Of a stretch of 41,944 nt of DNA, positions 1 through 7,390 are shown one piece after another. This DNA comes from Aminobacter anthyllidis (GTDB lineage: Bacteria > Pseudomonadota > Alphaproteobacteria > Rhizobiales > Rhizobiaceae), in assembly GCF_018555685.1 (NCBI RefSeq), contig NZ_JAFLWW010000018.1, positions 1-41,944 of the forward strand. The letters run 5' to 3'. The position numbers and the translations under genes are program-made. Position 1 is the first letter of the stretch. Each line of letters begins with the position of its first letter. Under the pieces are notes generated by a model. The model made no database searches and was not told where the DNA came from. It saw only the letters and a list, made by a program, of their open reading frames with translations.

Positions 1-116
1 CAGGATCGGCCAACGCGTCGTGGAGCGAGTGGTTCCGAGATCGCGGTAAACTCTTTCCTGACCTCAACCCACTGATCACGGGGAGACGGAACCAGGCTAG
101 AATTTTCAGCACACTC

Positions 117-482
117 TCACCGAACATTACCAAACAGGCCGAGAATGCCGAAGATCAGCCATGTGACGAACCCGGCGACGATCATGGTCGCGACGACGAG
201 TTTCAGGCCGGCGTTCAGGGTGTCGATGTCCTCGGCCATAGAAGGCCAAGGCCGCGCCGACGAGGATCATGGCCCGCGCCGTGGTCATCGGGGTGTTGGG
301 CATGCCGTCCATCCACAGTTGGACGATAGGCGTCTCCAAGGAATCGGATAGTAATCCTGGCCCATTCCCAGGAAGCCGCCGAAACCCAGAACAGCGCGGG
401 CAATCTTGCCTCCGGTTTTCTCCAGCACCAGCCGCTTCACTTCGCCGACATGAAGCACGTCTGAGGAGGCATCGTTCGCCAA
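117..482 (-). pseudogene. Frameshifted small membrane protein remnant
   Basis: Three stretches of protein-like sequence lie head to tail on the minus strand but in two frames. The first begins at a TTG at 482 (residues like EKTGGKIARAVLGFGG) and runs to about 345. The middle (MDGMPNTPMTTARAMILVGA) is in another frame to about 240. The end (DIDTLNAGLKLVVATMIVAG, then FVTWLIFGILGLFGNV) returns to the first frame and stops with TGA at 117-119. Two compensating frameshifts near 345 and 240 explain this. The joined product would be about 120 residues with one or two C-terminal hydrophobic helices. I do not recognise the family. Sequencing error is an alternative to true decay. Confidence 0.4.
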
Positions 483-531
483 AAAACAACTGCGCCAGGA
501 GCAGTTTCACGCCATATTGTGCGGCGATTGG

Positions 532-699
532 CTAACGTTTTTTCGCAAGAAATCTGGCTTCCCGTAACAGCGATGACCAGTCGTAGCCGAGGGCAGCAAT
601 CAGCTGCCTGGCTTGTGTCTCGGTGACATTGCCTTCTTTCATTAAGCGCCGGATCGTGAAGTCTTCAACATTGGTGGGCTCAGCGGGTTCTTCTGCCAT
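532..699 (-). CDS. Small hypothetical protein, 55 aa (DUF3606-like?)
   Basis: The reading frame is open much further upstream, but the ATG at 699 is chosen because AAAGGACG lies six bases before it and the residues beyond look non-coding. The product is short, charged and predicted helical: an acidic N-terminus (MAEEPAEPTNVEDF) followed by two helices containing VTETQARQLIAALGYDW and ending in lysines and arginines. The pattern 'VTxxQ-----A-LG' recalls DUF3606 proteins common in rhizobia, but this is only a visual resemblance. It is divergent from the HTH gene at 956 and shares a 256-base intergenic region with it. Function unknown; a cytoplasmic or DNA-associated small protein is possible. 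Confidence 0.45.
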   Translation of the reverse strand: MAEEPAEPTNVEDFTIRRLMKEGNVTETQARQLIAALGYDWSSLLREARFLAKKR

Positions 700-869
700 T
701 TCACACGTCCTTTGAGCGCCAACGAACGTATTGCTATCAAGTTCCATCAATGATGTTCGGTCGCGAGTTCGTTCGACGATCTGATGTCGGCGAAATGGCT
801 TGATCACAGGAAGGCTAAACACCATATTGCGATTGCACCTCTCAACGTTTCGGGAGTGACGCATTCGGT

Positions 870-886
870 TGCCGGCTTTCCCGGCA
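870..886. repeat. Inverted repeat TGCCGG-N5-CCGGCA
   Basis: Perfect six-base arms separated by CTTTC, in the divergent intergenic region between the 55-aa gene (start 699) and the HTH gene (start 956). It lacks a T-run on either side, so a terminator is unlikely. An operator for the neighbouring HTH protein is possible but unproven. Confidence 0.25.
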
Positions 887-955
887 TACCACCTCAATAT
901 CAGCGCTGACGCATTTCAAACGACCGCCAGCGCTGTCTCAAAATTTGGAGGCTAA

Positions 956-1219
956 ATGTCTATTGCAATGCCTTTCGCGCTGCCGGAAGAAGTTCTGTCA
1001 GCAATTGCAAATGGAACGCCCGCCATCCAGGCATACCGCCAATATTTGGGCTATTCGATCAGCGCCGTCGCTGTGACAAGTGGGCTTACGGTCGAAGAAG
1101 TAGAAAGGATCGAAGCCGGATATCGCTTCGAAAAAGGATATCGGGACCGTATTGCGCGAGCCCTTGGCCTTCCAGATGGCATTTTCGACCAAATGTCGGA
1201 CGTCTCGAACGCTGCTTAG
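956..1219 (+). CDS. Small HTH (XRE-like) DNA-binding protein
   Basis: Eighty-seven residues. The ATG at 956 has a strong ribosome site, GGAGG five bases upstream. Residues about 22-75 form a helix-turn-helix of the lambda-repressor type: AIQAYRQYLGYSISAVAVTS, then the recognition-helix region GLTVEEVERIEAG and a last helix RDRIARALGL. The pattern 'xxxVExIEAG' is the typical XRE signature seen also in antitoxins of the HigA type. No toxin gene is adjacent, so a free-standing regulator or an orphan antitoxin are both possible. It probably binds DNA as a dimer in the cytoplasm; target unknown. Confidence 0.65.
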   Translation: MSIAMPFALPEEVLSAIANGTPAIQAYRQYLGYSISAVAVTSGLTVEEVERIEAGYRFEKGYRDRIARALGLPDGIFDQMSDVSNAA

Positions 1220-1363
1220 TCTGCCAGGAGCCCGCAGAACTCAGCGGGCCGCCCCCCAATTCACCGCAAGCTGCCAGATGCCCGAACACACGGCACAGAA
1301 GGCGGAATGGCATGGAACAGTCTGCGAGCCAGGGAGTTAAGCGGTCTTCATAGGGAGGCGAAA

Positions 1364-1573
1364 ATGACGGCCGATCTGAAGTCGTCTTGCAGCGACAATG
1401 ACCTTCGAAGACGCGCTATATATCTCCGTGGTTCTGGGGGGTCTCGTGTCGATCACAGGGCAGCTATTGACCACCATCTGAGCGACATTTCAGGACCGCG
1501 ATGGACAGACCTATTTTACATCGCTGTGGCGTTCGGTGCCGCTAGCGGCATCTTGTGGCTGGCGGGCTATTAG
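1364..1573 (+). CDS. Hypothetical single-pass membrane protein, 69 aa
   Basis: ATG at 1364 is preceded by GGGAGG with a good spacing, which decides the start over an in-frame ATG at 1307. The N-terminal two thirds are polar and arginine-rich. The last 20 residues (LFYIAVAFGAASGILWLAGY) form one hydrophobic helix ending exactly at the C-terminus, which suggests a tail-anchored inner-membrane protein with the N-terminus in the cytoplasm. No family recognised, and the gene stands alone between short intergenic stretches. Confidence 0.4.
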   Translation: MTADLKSSCSDNDLRRRAIYLRGSGGSRVDHRAAIDHHLSDISGPRWTDLFYIAVAFGAASGILWLAGY

Positions 1574-1730
1574 CCCCATAAAAAAGCGACTTGTATCGAT
1601 CAGGCAGCCACAGGTGGTCGCGACTTCGCGGATGGGTTGGCGCTGCTGCCCCAGTTTTCCATAGGGATTGGCGGAACAGGTGGCAAACTCGCGCATTGAA
1701 TAAGCAGAACCCGACTAGCTGGGAGCCTCG

Positions 1731-1943
1731 GTGAACATGCCTACGCCCGATCCGAACAATCCTGCGCCGACGCCTGACAATCCTAATCCCGAGCCAGCGC
1801 GCCCTCCTACTCCCCCCGAAACCCCAACGCCTGAGCCGCCGGGCGTTCCGCCGCCCTCTCCCACTCCAATCCCCCCTCCCGGGGAGGAGCCGATCCAGAT
1901 ACCGCCAGGATCTCCGCCAGAAGTGCCCCCGGTACCGCGGTAG
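1731..1943 (+). CDS. Proline-rich small protein
   Basis: Seventy residues, 33 of them proline (47%), with Thr, Glu and Asn between short PP/PPP runs. GTG at 1731 has GGGAG five bases upstream; an in-frame ATG at 1737 is the alternative start. There is no signal peptide or membrane helix. Such a protein would be an extended polyproline-II chain, perhaps a linker or a ligand for partner domains. Translation of the PPP stretches would be expected to depend on EF-P. The low-complexity composition makes a chance ORF possible, but the ribosome site and clean start argue for a gene. Confidence 0.4.
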   Translation: MNMPTPDPNNPAPTPDNPNPEPARPPTPPETPTPEPPGVPPPSPTPIPPPGEEPIQIPPGSPPEVPPVPR

Positions 1944-2002
1944 ATTCCAACTCTAGACCGAGCGATGACGTCACCGGTGGAACGGACATTTGGAGCGAAC
2001 AG

Positions 2003-2278
2003 ATGAACTTCATTTCCGTAATGGCAGTCACCGAGGAGGTTGCGCGAGAGCGGGCTTCCAATCAGACGGGCTACGCACCGGAAACTATCGGTTGCGTTTC
2101 GCTGGTTGTCGAGGAAGACGACAATAGCCGCCAACACCTCTACATCTTCGAGACGAGCCAGGACGTCACTACACATCCGAGCTATGCCGAAGCGACGCTT
2201 TCGGAGTCTGTTGATCTGAATGGGTTGACTGACGGACCGGTGCTTCAGTTCGGGCGGGAGGTGACTGTCGGCGGATAG
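2003..2278 (+). CDS. Hypothetical acidic protein, 91 aa
   Basis: ATG at 2003 has TTGGAG about eight bases upstream. The product is acidic, with regular alternation suggesting an alpha/beta fold: a helix around TEEVARERASNQTGY and strands around IGCVSLVVEEDD and HLYIFETS. No membrane segment and no recognised motif. It follows the proline-rich gene by 60 bases on the same strand, so the two may be co-transcribed. Function unknown. Confidence 0.45.
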   Translation: MNFISVMAVTEEVARERASNQTGYAPETIGCVSLVVEEDDNSRQHLYIFETSQDVTTHPSYAEATLSESVDLNGLTDGPVLQFGREVTVGG

Positions 2279-2394
2279 TTAATTTGAACCGTTTCGATCC
2301 ACCCCGGTTGTTACACACAGCTAGCATGAGCGTGTCGAGATGGCGTTGAGATGGGTACATTTGCCGCTATTCGAGTGGCCGCGCCGCCGCCAGC

Positions 2395-2913
2395 TCAGCT
2401 ATCGACAAGGAGGGTGGCAATTTCGCTTGCCATGATCATTTCGTAGCCAATGCGCCCATCGAGGGTAACGCCAGTCGCCCGGAAGCTGCAGCTCCGGTAG
2501 AAGGCCAAGGCGTGTTCGTTTCCAGTATTTACAGACAACATCAACAGCGAAACTGCCGGGCGGTTGTCAGCCACCCATTGCGCCATCTTCCGGATCGTGG
2601 CGGCGCCGAGGCCCTGACGCTGGAACTGTCTGCTGATCCGAAAGTTGTGCAGCGTCATCACGCCCGGGAAGGCCCAGTCGGGCAGCGCCGGCGCTTCTCG
2701 GAGAACGAAAAAGCCAATCGGGCTATCAGCCTGGGTAACGCTGAATGGATGAATGGATTCCTGATGCGGGCTGCATCGGAGGCGATCGAAGATTTCCCGG
2801 ATTTGTCCGCCTGAGAACTCCTCTTGGTCCCCGTCAACATCAATTGCTGTCGCGAGTTCTTCGTCGGAGAGCAGAAGCTTATCGAGGCACAGCTCAAAGT
2901 TTGACGGCCTCAC
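2395..2913 (-). CDS. GNAT family N-acetyltransferase
   Basis: The 172-residue product has the acetyl-CoA-binding motif A of GNAT enzymes, ISRQFQRQGLGAATIRKMAQ (R/Q-x-x-G-x-G/A pattern), preceded by a beta-strand (MTLHNFRI) and followed by the motif B region (LSVNTGNEHALAFYRSCSF). The start is a GTG two bases after the luxI stop, with GGAG eight bases upstream, so it is translationally coupled to luxI and is the last gene of a luxR-luxI-GNAT operon. It should transfer an acyl group from an acyl-CoA to an amine. The substrate cannot be read from sequence; modification of a quorum-controlled product, or of self or signal molecules, is inference from position. Confidence 0.75.
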   Translation of the reverse strand: MRPSNFELCLDKLLLSDEELATAIDVDGDQEEFSGGQIREIFDRLRCSPHQESIHPFSVTQADSPIGFFVLREAPALPDWAFPGVMTLHNFRISRQFQRQGLGAATIRKMAQWVADNRPAVSLLMLSVNTGNEHALAFYRSCSFRATGVTLDGRIGYEMIMASEIATLLVDS

Positions 2914-2915
2914 GT

Positions 2916-3566
2916 CTATTGCTCCGCGTCCGTCGCACGGGTCGGGGGTAGCGCACCCGCCATATGCAAAACCGATCCTTCTATGCCGTAAGAGCGTCTG
3001 GTGGCGTCCAGCGCCGTTTGCGTAACCTCGATGAGTGCGGCAACTATTTCGCAGTCGTCAAGCTGCAGTCGTTCGCCCAGGATCGCCACCGACCAGCCCA
3101 GCGATCTCAGTCGCTCCGGCCAGAACGCCTCGCAAACGACGCTGATCTGTCGGGTTCCCAACTGCAAGCTAGCCTCGAGCAGACCGCAGAGCACCTCCCC
3201 CGCCAGGCGGGCGGGTTTGCCCGCTGTACGATAGGGGAATGCAACGAAGAAGCGGGTCCATTCATGGATGTCGGGAGCGCGAGGTGGCGAGCCATTGGCG
3301 AGTTGTGGAAAGACATCACCCAGCAGGTGTGGGCGGGTCGTTGGGACCAACCTGGAACCGCCTATGACGTCGCCGGAGCTATCCAGAGCGAGCAGGTAAA
3401 TTGCATGTTCCGTATCGAACGCGTCCATCTCGATGTCGATAGGCCGGGCAAGCGCCTGCCACTTTCTTTCGGCTACGTAGATTTCGTGACGCAGTCGGAA
3501 ATGTCTCTCCAGCTGCCTCTGAAACAGCCTCCGGTTTGACCAATCGACGACGACGATGCGACCCAT
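2916..3566 (-). CDS. Acyl-homoserine-lactone synthase (LuxI/TraI family)
   Basis: LuxI enzymes make N-acyl-homoserine lactones from S-adenosylmethionine and acyl-ACP. The 216-residue product has the family's invariant residues in order: R26 in RLRHEIY, W36, D48 and D51 in DIEMDAFDTEHAIYL, R72 in GGSRL, and E102/R105 in HEWTRF. ATG at 3566 has GGAGG upstream. It lies 42 bases downstream of luxR on the same strand and two bases before the GNAT gene. On Ti-like plasmids traI heads the trb operon; here it is 25 kb away from trbB. The acyl chain made cannot be inferred. Confidence 0.92.
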   Translation of the reverse strand: MGRIVVVDWSNRRLFQRQLERHFRLRHEIYVAERKWQALARPIDIEMDAFDTEHAIYLLALDSSGDVIGGSRLVPTTRPHLLGDVFPQLANGSPPRAPDIHEWTRFFVAFPYRTAGKPARLAGEVLCGLLEASLQLGTRQISVVCEAFWPERLRSLGWSVAILGERLQLDDCEIVAALIEVTQTALDATRRSYGIEGSVLHMAGALPPTRATDAEQ

Positions 3567-3608
3567 GGCGACCTCCGTGCCATTTGTAGGTAGTTGGCGT
3601 GATCGTCG

Positions 3609-4406
3609 CTATCGCCAGATCTTGTCATTGCCCGCCTGGATTTCACCAAGAACCAGTCCCTTGGTGATCGCTCGCTGGACGTTGTTTGCGCCCAGCTTTT
3701 CGCGGATGTGGCGGAGATGCGACTGAACCGTATATGTCGACACGTTCAAAATGATCGCGATGACTTCCGCGGATTTACCCGCAGCACTCCACTGAAGCAC
3801 TTCTGCTTCTCGTTGCCCCAGGATTGGCCCGCATTCGAGGTCAAGGAGCCCCTCAAGGCGACATATGGCTTGAAAGGCTTTCAGGCACAGAGCTTCGACC
3901 AGAGGCCGGGCAAATGGAGATAGCTCTATTCTGTCCCCGGCCGCTGTCACCACTGCAGGTCCCCGGAAGGGGATATGGATTGGTACGCACAGCCCGTCGT
4001 TCATCGCAAAGTCCCGCGCCTCGTCCATCACCAGTTTTGCGCGCGGCGACATGGCCTCGGGCCGCAGGTCGCTCCAAAGGAAGGGAAAAACTCGATTCCG
4101 GCATCGAGCGACGCAAGGGTCATGCTGAAAATGCCCCTCCTCGACGTAACGACGATACCAGTCCTGACGCCATCCATCGCAGAGGACCTCGCGGTGCCAA
4201 TATCGATCCTCCGGAACGGGCAGACCGGTGATCAGGAGGTCGCTGAAACCATAACGCGCAAGATGGCCCTGCAGGGTCTTCAGGACCTCGGCTGTGGTCT
4301 TGATCTCGGAAATCTCCGAAGCTGCCTGGCCGAGTTGAAGGATTAATCTTTCGTCTTCGATCCGTATCGTAGGCCTCCCAAGGCGTGGACAGCATAAAGG
4401 AAGCAA
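3609..4406 (-). CDS. LuxR-family quorum-sensing regulator
   Basis: The 265-residue product has an N-terminal autoinducer-binding domain and a C-terminal LuxR HTH. The acyl-HSL pocket pattern is visible in residues ~70-115: W-x4-Y (WRQDWYRRY), then HDP and FLWSDL, matching W57/Y61/D70/W85 of TraR. The HTH near the C-terminus reads LGQREAEVLQWSAAGKSAEV, then TVQSHLRHIREKLGANN. The longest start is a TTG at 4406 with no strong ribosome site and no ATG nearby in frame, so the start is uncertain. It precedes luxI by 42 bases, so it is probably its cognate receptor. Confidence 0.88.
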   Translation of the reverse strand: MLPLCCPRLGRPTIRIEDERLILQLGQAASEISEIKTTAEVLKTLQGHLARYGFSDLLITGLPVPEDRYWHREVLCDGWRQDWYRRYVEEGHFQHDPCVARCRNRVFPFLWSDLRPEAMSPRAKLVMDEARDFAMNDGLCVPIHIPFRGPAVVTAAGDRIELSPFARPLVEALCLKAFQAICRLEGLLDLECGPILGQREAEVLQWSAAGKSAEVIAIILNVSTYTVQSHLRHIREKLGANNVQRAITKGLVLGEIQAGNDKIWR

Positions 4407-4543
4407 TCGTAGTTCGGCAAAAAGTTCAATGTGACGAAGGTATTATTGAAGTCGTTGTTCGGGTAACTAAAGGTATTGGTGCAAAGTGCGGTCAATAGCC
4501 ATTTTTTGTCTTAGAGTACGCTTTGAAAGCGGTCCGGAATATA

Positions 4544-4804
4544 TCAACCTTCTTCTTTGTCATCATGGTCAGGCGTGGCGTCGGCCTCGAATGCGCTGGA
4601 TGGTGTGATCAGCTCGAAGCCTTCTACCCCAAGGGCCCTTGCCAGGATTTCCAGAGTGTCCAACGTTGCATTGCGGCGCCCGGTTTCGACGCTGCTGACG
4701 TACGCACGCGAGAGGCCGGATAGAAGTGAGAGCCGCTCTTGCGACAAGTCCCGCTCCTTGCGCAGCCGACGCACGTTCAAGCCCAGTCGATGACGTAGAT
4801 CCAT
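4544..4804 (-). CDS. XRE-family HTH transcriptional regulator
   Basis: Eighty-six residues with a textbook Cro/CI-type HTH at about 8-63: LGLNVRRLRKERDLSQERLS, then LLSGLSRAYVSSVETGRRNA and LDTLEILARALGV. The tail is acidic (HDDKEEG). It starts at ATG 4804 behind a near-consensus sigma-70 promoter (4828-4856). It lies 137 bases upstream of luxR on the same strand and divergent from the ORF at 4929 and the threonine-synthase-like gene. It is well placed to control both directions through the inverted repeat at 4864-4892. Small-ligand binding is not evident because no sensor domain is present. Confidence 0.85.
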   Translation of the reverse strand: MDLRHRLGLNVRRLRKERDLSQERLSLLSGLSRAYVSSVETGRRNATLDTLEILARALGVEGFELITPSSAFEADATPDHDDKEEG

Positions 4805-4827
4805 GATTGTGCTGCACCTTTGTGATC

Positions 4828-4856
4828 ATTATAGAATGGCACACTTTAGGAGTCAT
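4828..4856 (-). promoter_or_regulatory. Predicted sigma-70 promoter of the XRE gene
   Basis: On the minus strand a perfect -10 TATAAT (plus-strand ATTATA, 4828-4833) lies 17 bases from a -35-like ATGACT (plus-strand AGTCAT, 4851-4856). The -10 is about 24 bases upstream of the XRE start. It may also feed luxR-luxI-GNAT downstream. Confidence 0.6.
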
Positions 4857-4863
4857 TTCGGTT

Positions 4864-4892
4864 GACTTCAACTGATATGCCTGTTTGAAGTC
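4864..4892. promoter_or_regulatory. Inverted repeat GACTTCAA-N13-TTGAAGTC, candidate operator
   Basis: Perfect eight-base arms (4864-4871 and 4885-4892) lie immediately upstream of the XRE -35 element and 37 bases before the ATG at 4929 on the other strand. A divergent position next to an XRE gene is typical of an autoregulatory operator. The link to this XRE protein is inference. Confidence 0.45.
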
Positions 4893-4928
4893 GGGCAAGT
4901 ATGAGCTCGCAAGCCTTTGAGAGGAACG

Positions 4929-5081
4929 ATGAAGCAGGTGTCTCAGCCGCAGAAGTTCAATTGCGCTACGTCTGAAGACCATGAAAAGCATTGGTGTAGA
5001 CTGGCCATCCCATTTGCTCCGCACGCTCTGGTTCTCGTAGCTGCTGTTACATTCATGCCCGTGGTGGGGTTCCAGTCGTGA
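4929..5081 (+). CDS. Small ORF (50 aa) coupled to the threonine-synthase-like gene
   Basis: An ATG at 4929 preceded by GAGAGGAACG opens a 50-codon frame. Its TGA stop (5079-5081) overlaps the GTG start of the next gene (5078-5080), a GTGA coupling arrangement. The product begins polar (MKQVSQPQKFNC, then a Glu/Asp/His stretch) with two cysteines. It ends in a hydrophobic segment, LAIPFAPHALVLVAAVTF, that could span the membrane. I do not recognise the family. It may be a small membrane protein, a leader peptide that sets translation of the enzyme, or a precursor peptide. The ribosome site and exact overlap support translation. Confidence 0.45.
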   Translation: MKQVSQPQKFNCATSEDHEKHWCRLAIPFAPHALVLVAAVTFMPVVGFQS

Positions 5082-6325
5082 GCGCTGTAATGGGCTATTC
5101 CTGCATCAGGTGCGAGACACATTATCCCGCATCGATGACGATCGACTCCAGGGGATGTCCGATCTGTGCGCCGGTCGCCCCCGCCAACTTGGCACCAATT
5201 TACGGGCAGGCAGTGGTTGGCGGCACTGTTGCCGGGGAAGAACAGAGTCGTTCGTCCTTGTGGAAAAGCGGCCCAAGGCTGCCATGCACGGGCACCGACA
5301 TCGTCACCTTGGGCGAAGGGCAGACGCCCCTGCTCTCCTGTCCTCGGATCGGCTCATCATTGGGCACAACCAACCTTTTCATAAAGGATGAGAGCCGTAA
5401 TCCGACATGGTCTTACAAGGACCGGTTCTCTACCGTCGCGGTATCGATTGCACGTGCGCAGGGCGCCAAGGTAGTGGCCACCGCTTCATCCGGCAATGCT
5501 GGTGCTTCGCTTGCCGCTTACGCTGCAAGAGCAGACATGGACTGCGTCGTGGCAACATTTGCGGGCACGGCCGGCGCCATGCTTTCCCAGATCAGGAAAC
5601 ACGGCGCCATAGTCATTCCGCTGGTCAATAAGGTGGACAGATGGAAGTTCCTCGCTGAAGCGCAGGAGCGGTTTGGCTGGTTTATCACGTCTCCCTTCAG
5701 CGCTCCTGTCGTCGGTGGTCATCCGCTTGCCATCGAGGGCTACAAGACGATCGCATACGAAATCATCGAACAACGAGCCGGTGAAGTTCCAGACTGGTGC
5801 GTCATGCCAGTCTGCTATGGCGACGCTCTCTCGGGCGTGTGGGCTGGGTTCAGGGAGCTCTATTGCGACGGCCTCATCGACCGCTTGCCAAAAATGGTTG
5901 CGGCAGAGGTTCACGGCTCACTGTCGGCCTCTCTCGCTCGAGGAACCGATCACGTTCTGGAGCAGGAGGTTCGGTTCGACCCTCTCGCCGTTTCGATTGG
6001 CACATCGCGTAGTACGTACCAGGCGCTCAAGGCACTTCGGGAATCGTCAGGCCAGGCGGTACCGGTATCCAACGATGGGCTGATCGACATGCAGTCGCTC
6101 CTCGCCAGGAGAGAGGGGATTTTTGCAGAACTCGCATCGGTCACCCCTCTCATGGCGATAAGGACGCTGGCTGATCGTGGCCTGATTGCTACACGCGACA
6201 GTGTCGTTGCGGTCGTTACTGCTGGTGGCCTGAAGGACCTCGATCGATCGGCCCCGCAGGAGGCGCGCTATGCGACATTCGACACGACTGCGGATGCCTG
6301 GAACTGGTTCATGAATGGCCAGTGA
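5078..6325 (+). CDS. Threonine-synthase-like PLP enzyme
   Basis: The 415-residue product is a fold-type II PLP enzyme of the ThrC group. It starts with a zinc-ribbon (C9-x2-C12 and C27-P-x-C30), then TLGEGQTPLL, then the PLP lysine loop NPTWSYKDRFS with K114, the phosphate and substrate loop ATASSGNAGASLAAYAAR, and a C-terminal VVTAGGLKDL. Classical ThrC turns O-phospho-L-homoserine into L-threonine. Homologues with a zinc-ribbon are common, but plasmid copies may act on other phospho-amino acids. GTG at 5078 overlaps the stop of the 50-aa ORF; ATG at 5090 is an alternative start. It converges on the CysK-like gene with 27 bases between stops. Confidence 0.85.
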   Translation: MSAVMGYSCIRCETHYPASMTIDSRGCPICAPVAPANLAPIYGQAVVGGTVAGEEQSRSSLWKSGPRLPCTGTDIVTLGEGQTPLLSCPRIGSSLGTTNLFIKDESRNPTWSYKDRFSTVAVSIARAQGAKVVATASSGNAGASLAAYAARADMDCVVATFAGTAGAMLSQIRKHGAIVIPLVNKVDRWKFLAEAQERFGWFITSPFSAPVVGGHPLAIEGYKTIAYEIIEQRAGEVPDWCVMPVCYGDALSGVWAGFRELYCDGLIDRLPKMVAAEVHGSLSASLARGTDHVLEQEVRFDPLAVSIGTSRSTYQALKALRESSGQAVPVSNDGLIDMQSLLARREGIFAELASVTPLMAIRTLADRGLIATRDSVVAVVTAGGLKDLDRSAPQEARYATFDTTADAWNWFMNGQ

Positions 6326-6352
6326 CGTTTTCCCATCATTCGGAACTACGGC

Positions 6353-7390
6353 TCAGCCTTCCGTTGACTGGAGGCGCATCACATCCTCAAGACGACGTCG
6401 ACGCCATTCGAAACGGGTCCACGCTGTCTCAGATCTGGGTTCAATTCTGGAGATTTTCGTCGGGGTGGTGGATGCGGGGGTCCTCCAGCCAGGCAGGGTG
6501 GAAAGCCAGATGTCGCTGTAAACGGTGTCGGCATGCCGATGGCCTTCATCAGGCATGATCACAGCGATCCGTGCGTCCGGGCTCGTCTTGCTCACCCACT
6601 GACCGACAAGGGCGGCGGCGCCACTGGTTGGGCCCATGAATATCCCATGCTGCCGGAACAAGCGGTGGGCGGCATGGAATGCCGGATATGCACCGACCCA
6701 GTGGATTTCGTCTATCAACTCGTGGCGCACATTTCGGGGCAAGACACTGTTGCCGAGGCCTCGAAGCACTCGTTTTCCGAGCGGTTGTCCAAACAAGATG
6801 CTGCGGTGGGTGTCGACGCCAATGATCCTGAGATGGGGGAAAACCCTTCGCAAGAAAGTGCCGGTACCGCAGAGCGACCCGCCAGTTCCTATGCATCCGA
6901 CCAGGCAGTCTATCTGGCCCATTGCGCGCACAAAAAGATCAGCCAAACGGGCGTAAGCCAGCCAATTTCCATCACTGTCGTACTGCCGTGTCCAAAAGGC
7001 CTCCGGCTCCCGGTGCAATATGCTGCCCAGATTATCGAGCCGGCCAGTCTGGTTGCCGTCACCCCGGGGATCGTCAAGTGCAATGACCTCGGCTCCCAGG
7101 CGCTGAAGTCGTGCCTGATACTTGGGATCCATCAGGCTTGAGGCGGTGACGAGCGTCAAACGATAGCCACGCGCAGCCGCAAGGAGTGCCACCGCCATCC
7201 CGAATGTGCCTGAGGTCGTCTCGACAATATGCGCATTCCTTTTGATCTCGCCTGATGCTTCAGCCCGATCGAGGATGAAGCGGGCGGGCATCAGTTTCAT
7301 CAGCGGGAAAGCTGCGGCAACGACGTTCTCTGCCAGCCGAGCCATGCGAGGCGTCTCGAGTGCCTCGAAATAGTCTGCATCAAATCTCAA
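6353..7390 (-). CDS. CysK-fold PLP enzyme (cysteine synthase family, divergent)
   Basis: The longer open frame to 7558 only overlaps the kinase gene. The TTG at 7390 is chosen because GGAGG lies just upstream and conserved sequence begins there, giving 345 residues. It is a fold-type II PLP enzyme. The PLP lysine is probably K32 in FPLMKLMPARFILDRAE, aligning with the S-V-K-D-R element of CysK. The substrate loop is ETTSGTFGMAV, where most sulfhydrylases have TSGNTG, so the usual Asn is Thr. A phosphate-binding GTGGSLCGTG follows. It should do beta-replacement or elimination on an activated serine or threonine. It overlaps the kinase stop by 11 bases. Confidence 0.82.
   Translation of the reverse strand: MRFDADYFEALETPRMARLAENVVAAAFPLMKLMPARFILDRAEASGEIKRNAHIVETTSGTFGMAVALLAAARGYRLTLVTASSLMDPKYQARLQRLGAEVIALDDPRGDGNQTGRLDNLGSILHREPEAFWTRQYDSDGNWLAYARLADLFVRAMGQIDCLVGCIGTGGSLCGTGTFLRRVFPHLRIIGVDTHRSILFGQPLGKRVLRGLGNSVLPRNVRHELIDEIHWVGAYPAFHAAHRLFRQHGIFMGPTSGAAALVGQWVSKTSPDARIAVIMPDEGHRHADTVYSDIWLSTLPGWRTPASTTPTKISRIEPRSETAWTRFEWRRRRLEDVMRLQSTEG

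Noticed and set aside
3-330. A start-less plus-strand frame beginning with residues like SWSEWFRDRGKLFPDLNPLI at the left edge
   Set aside because: It could be the tail of an upstream gene, but it runs on through the antisense of the membrane remnant, has no recognised motif, and its true extent cannot be judged at the window edge.
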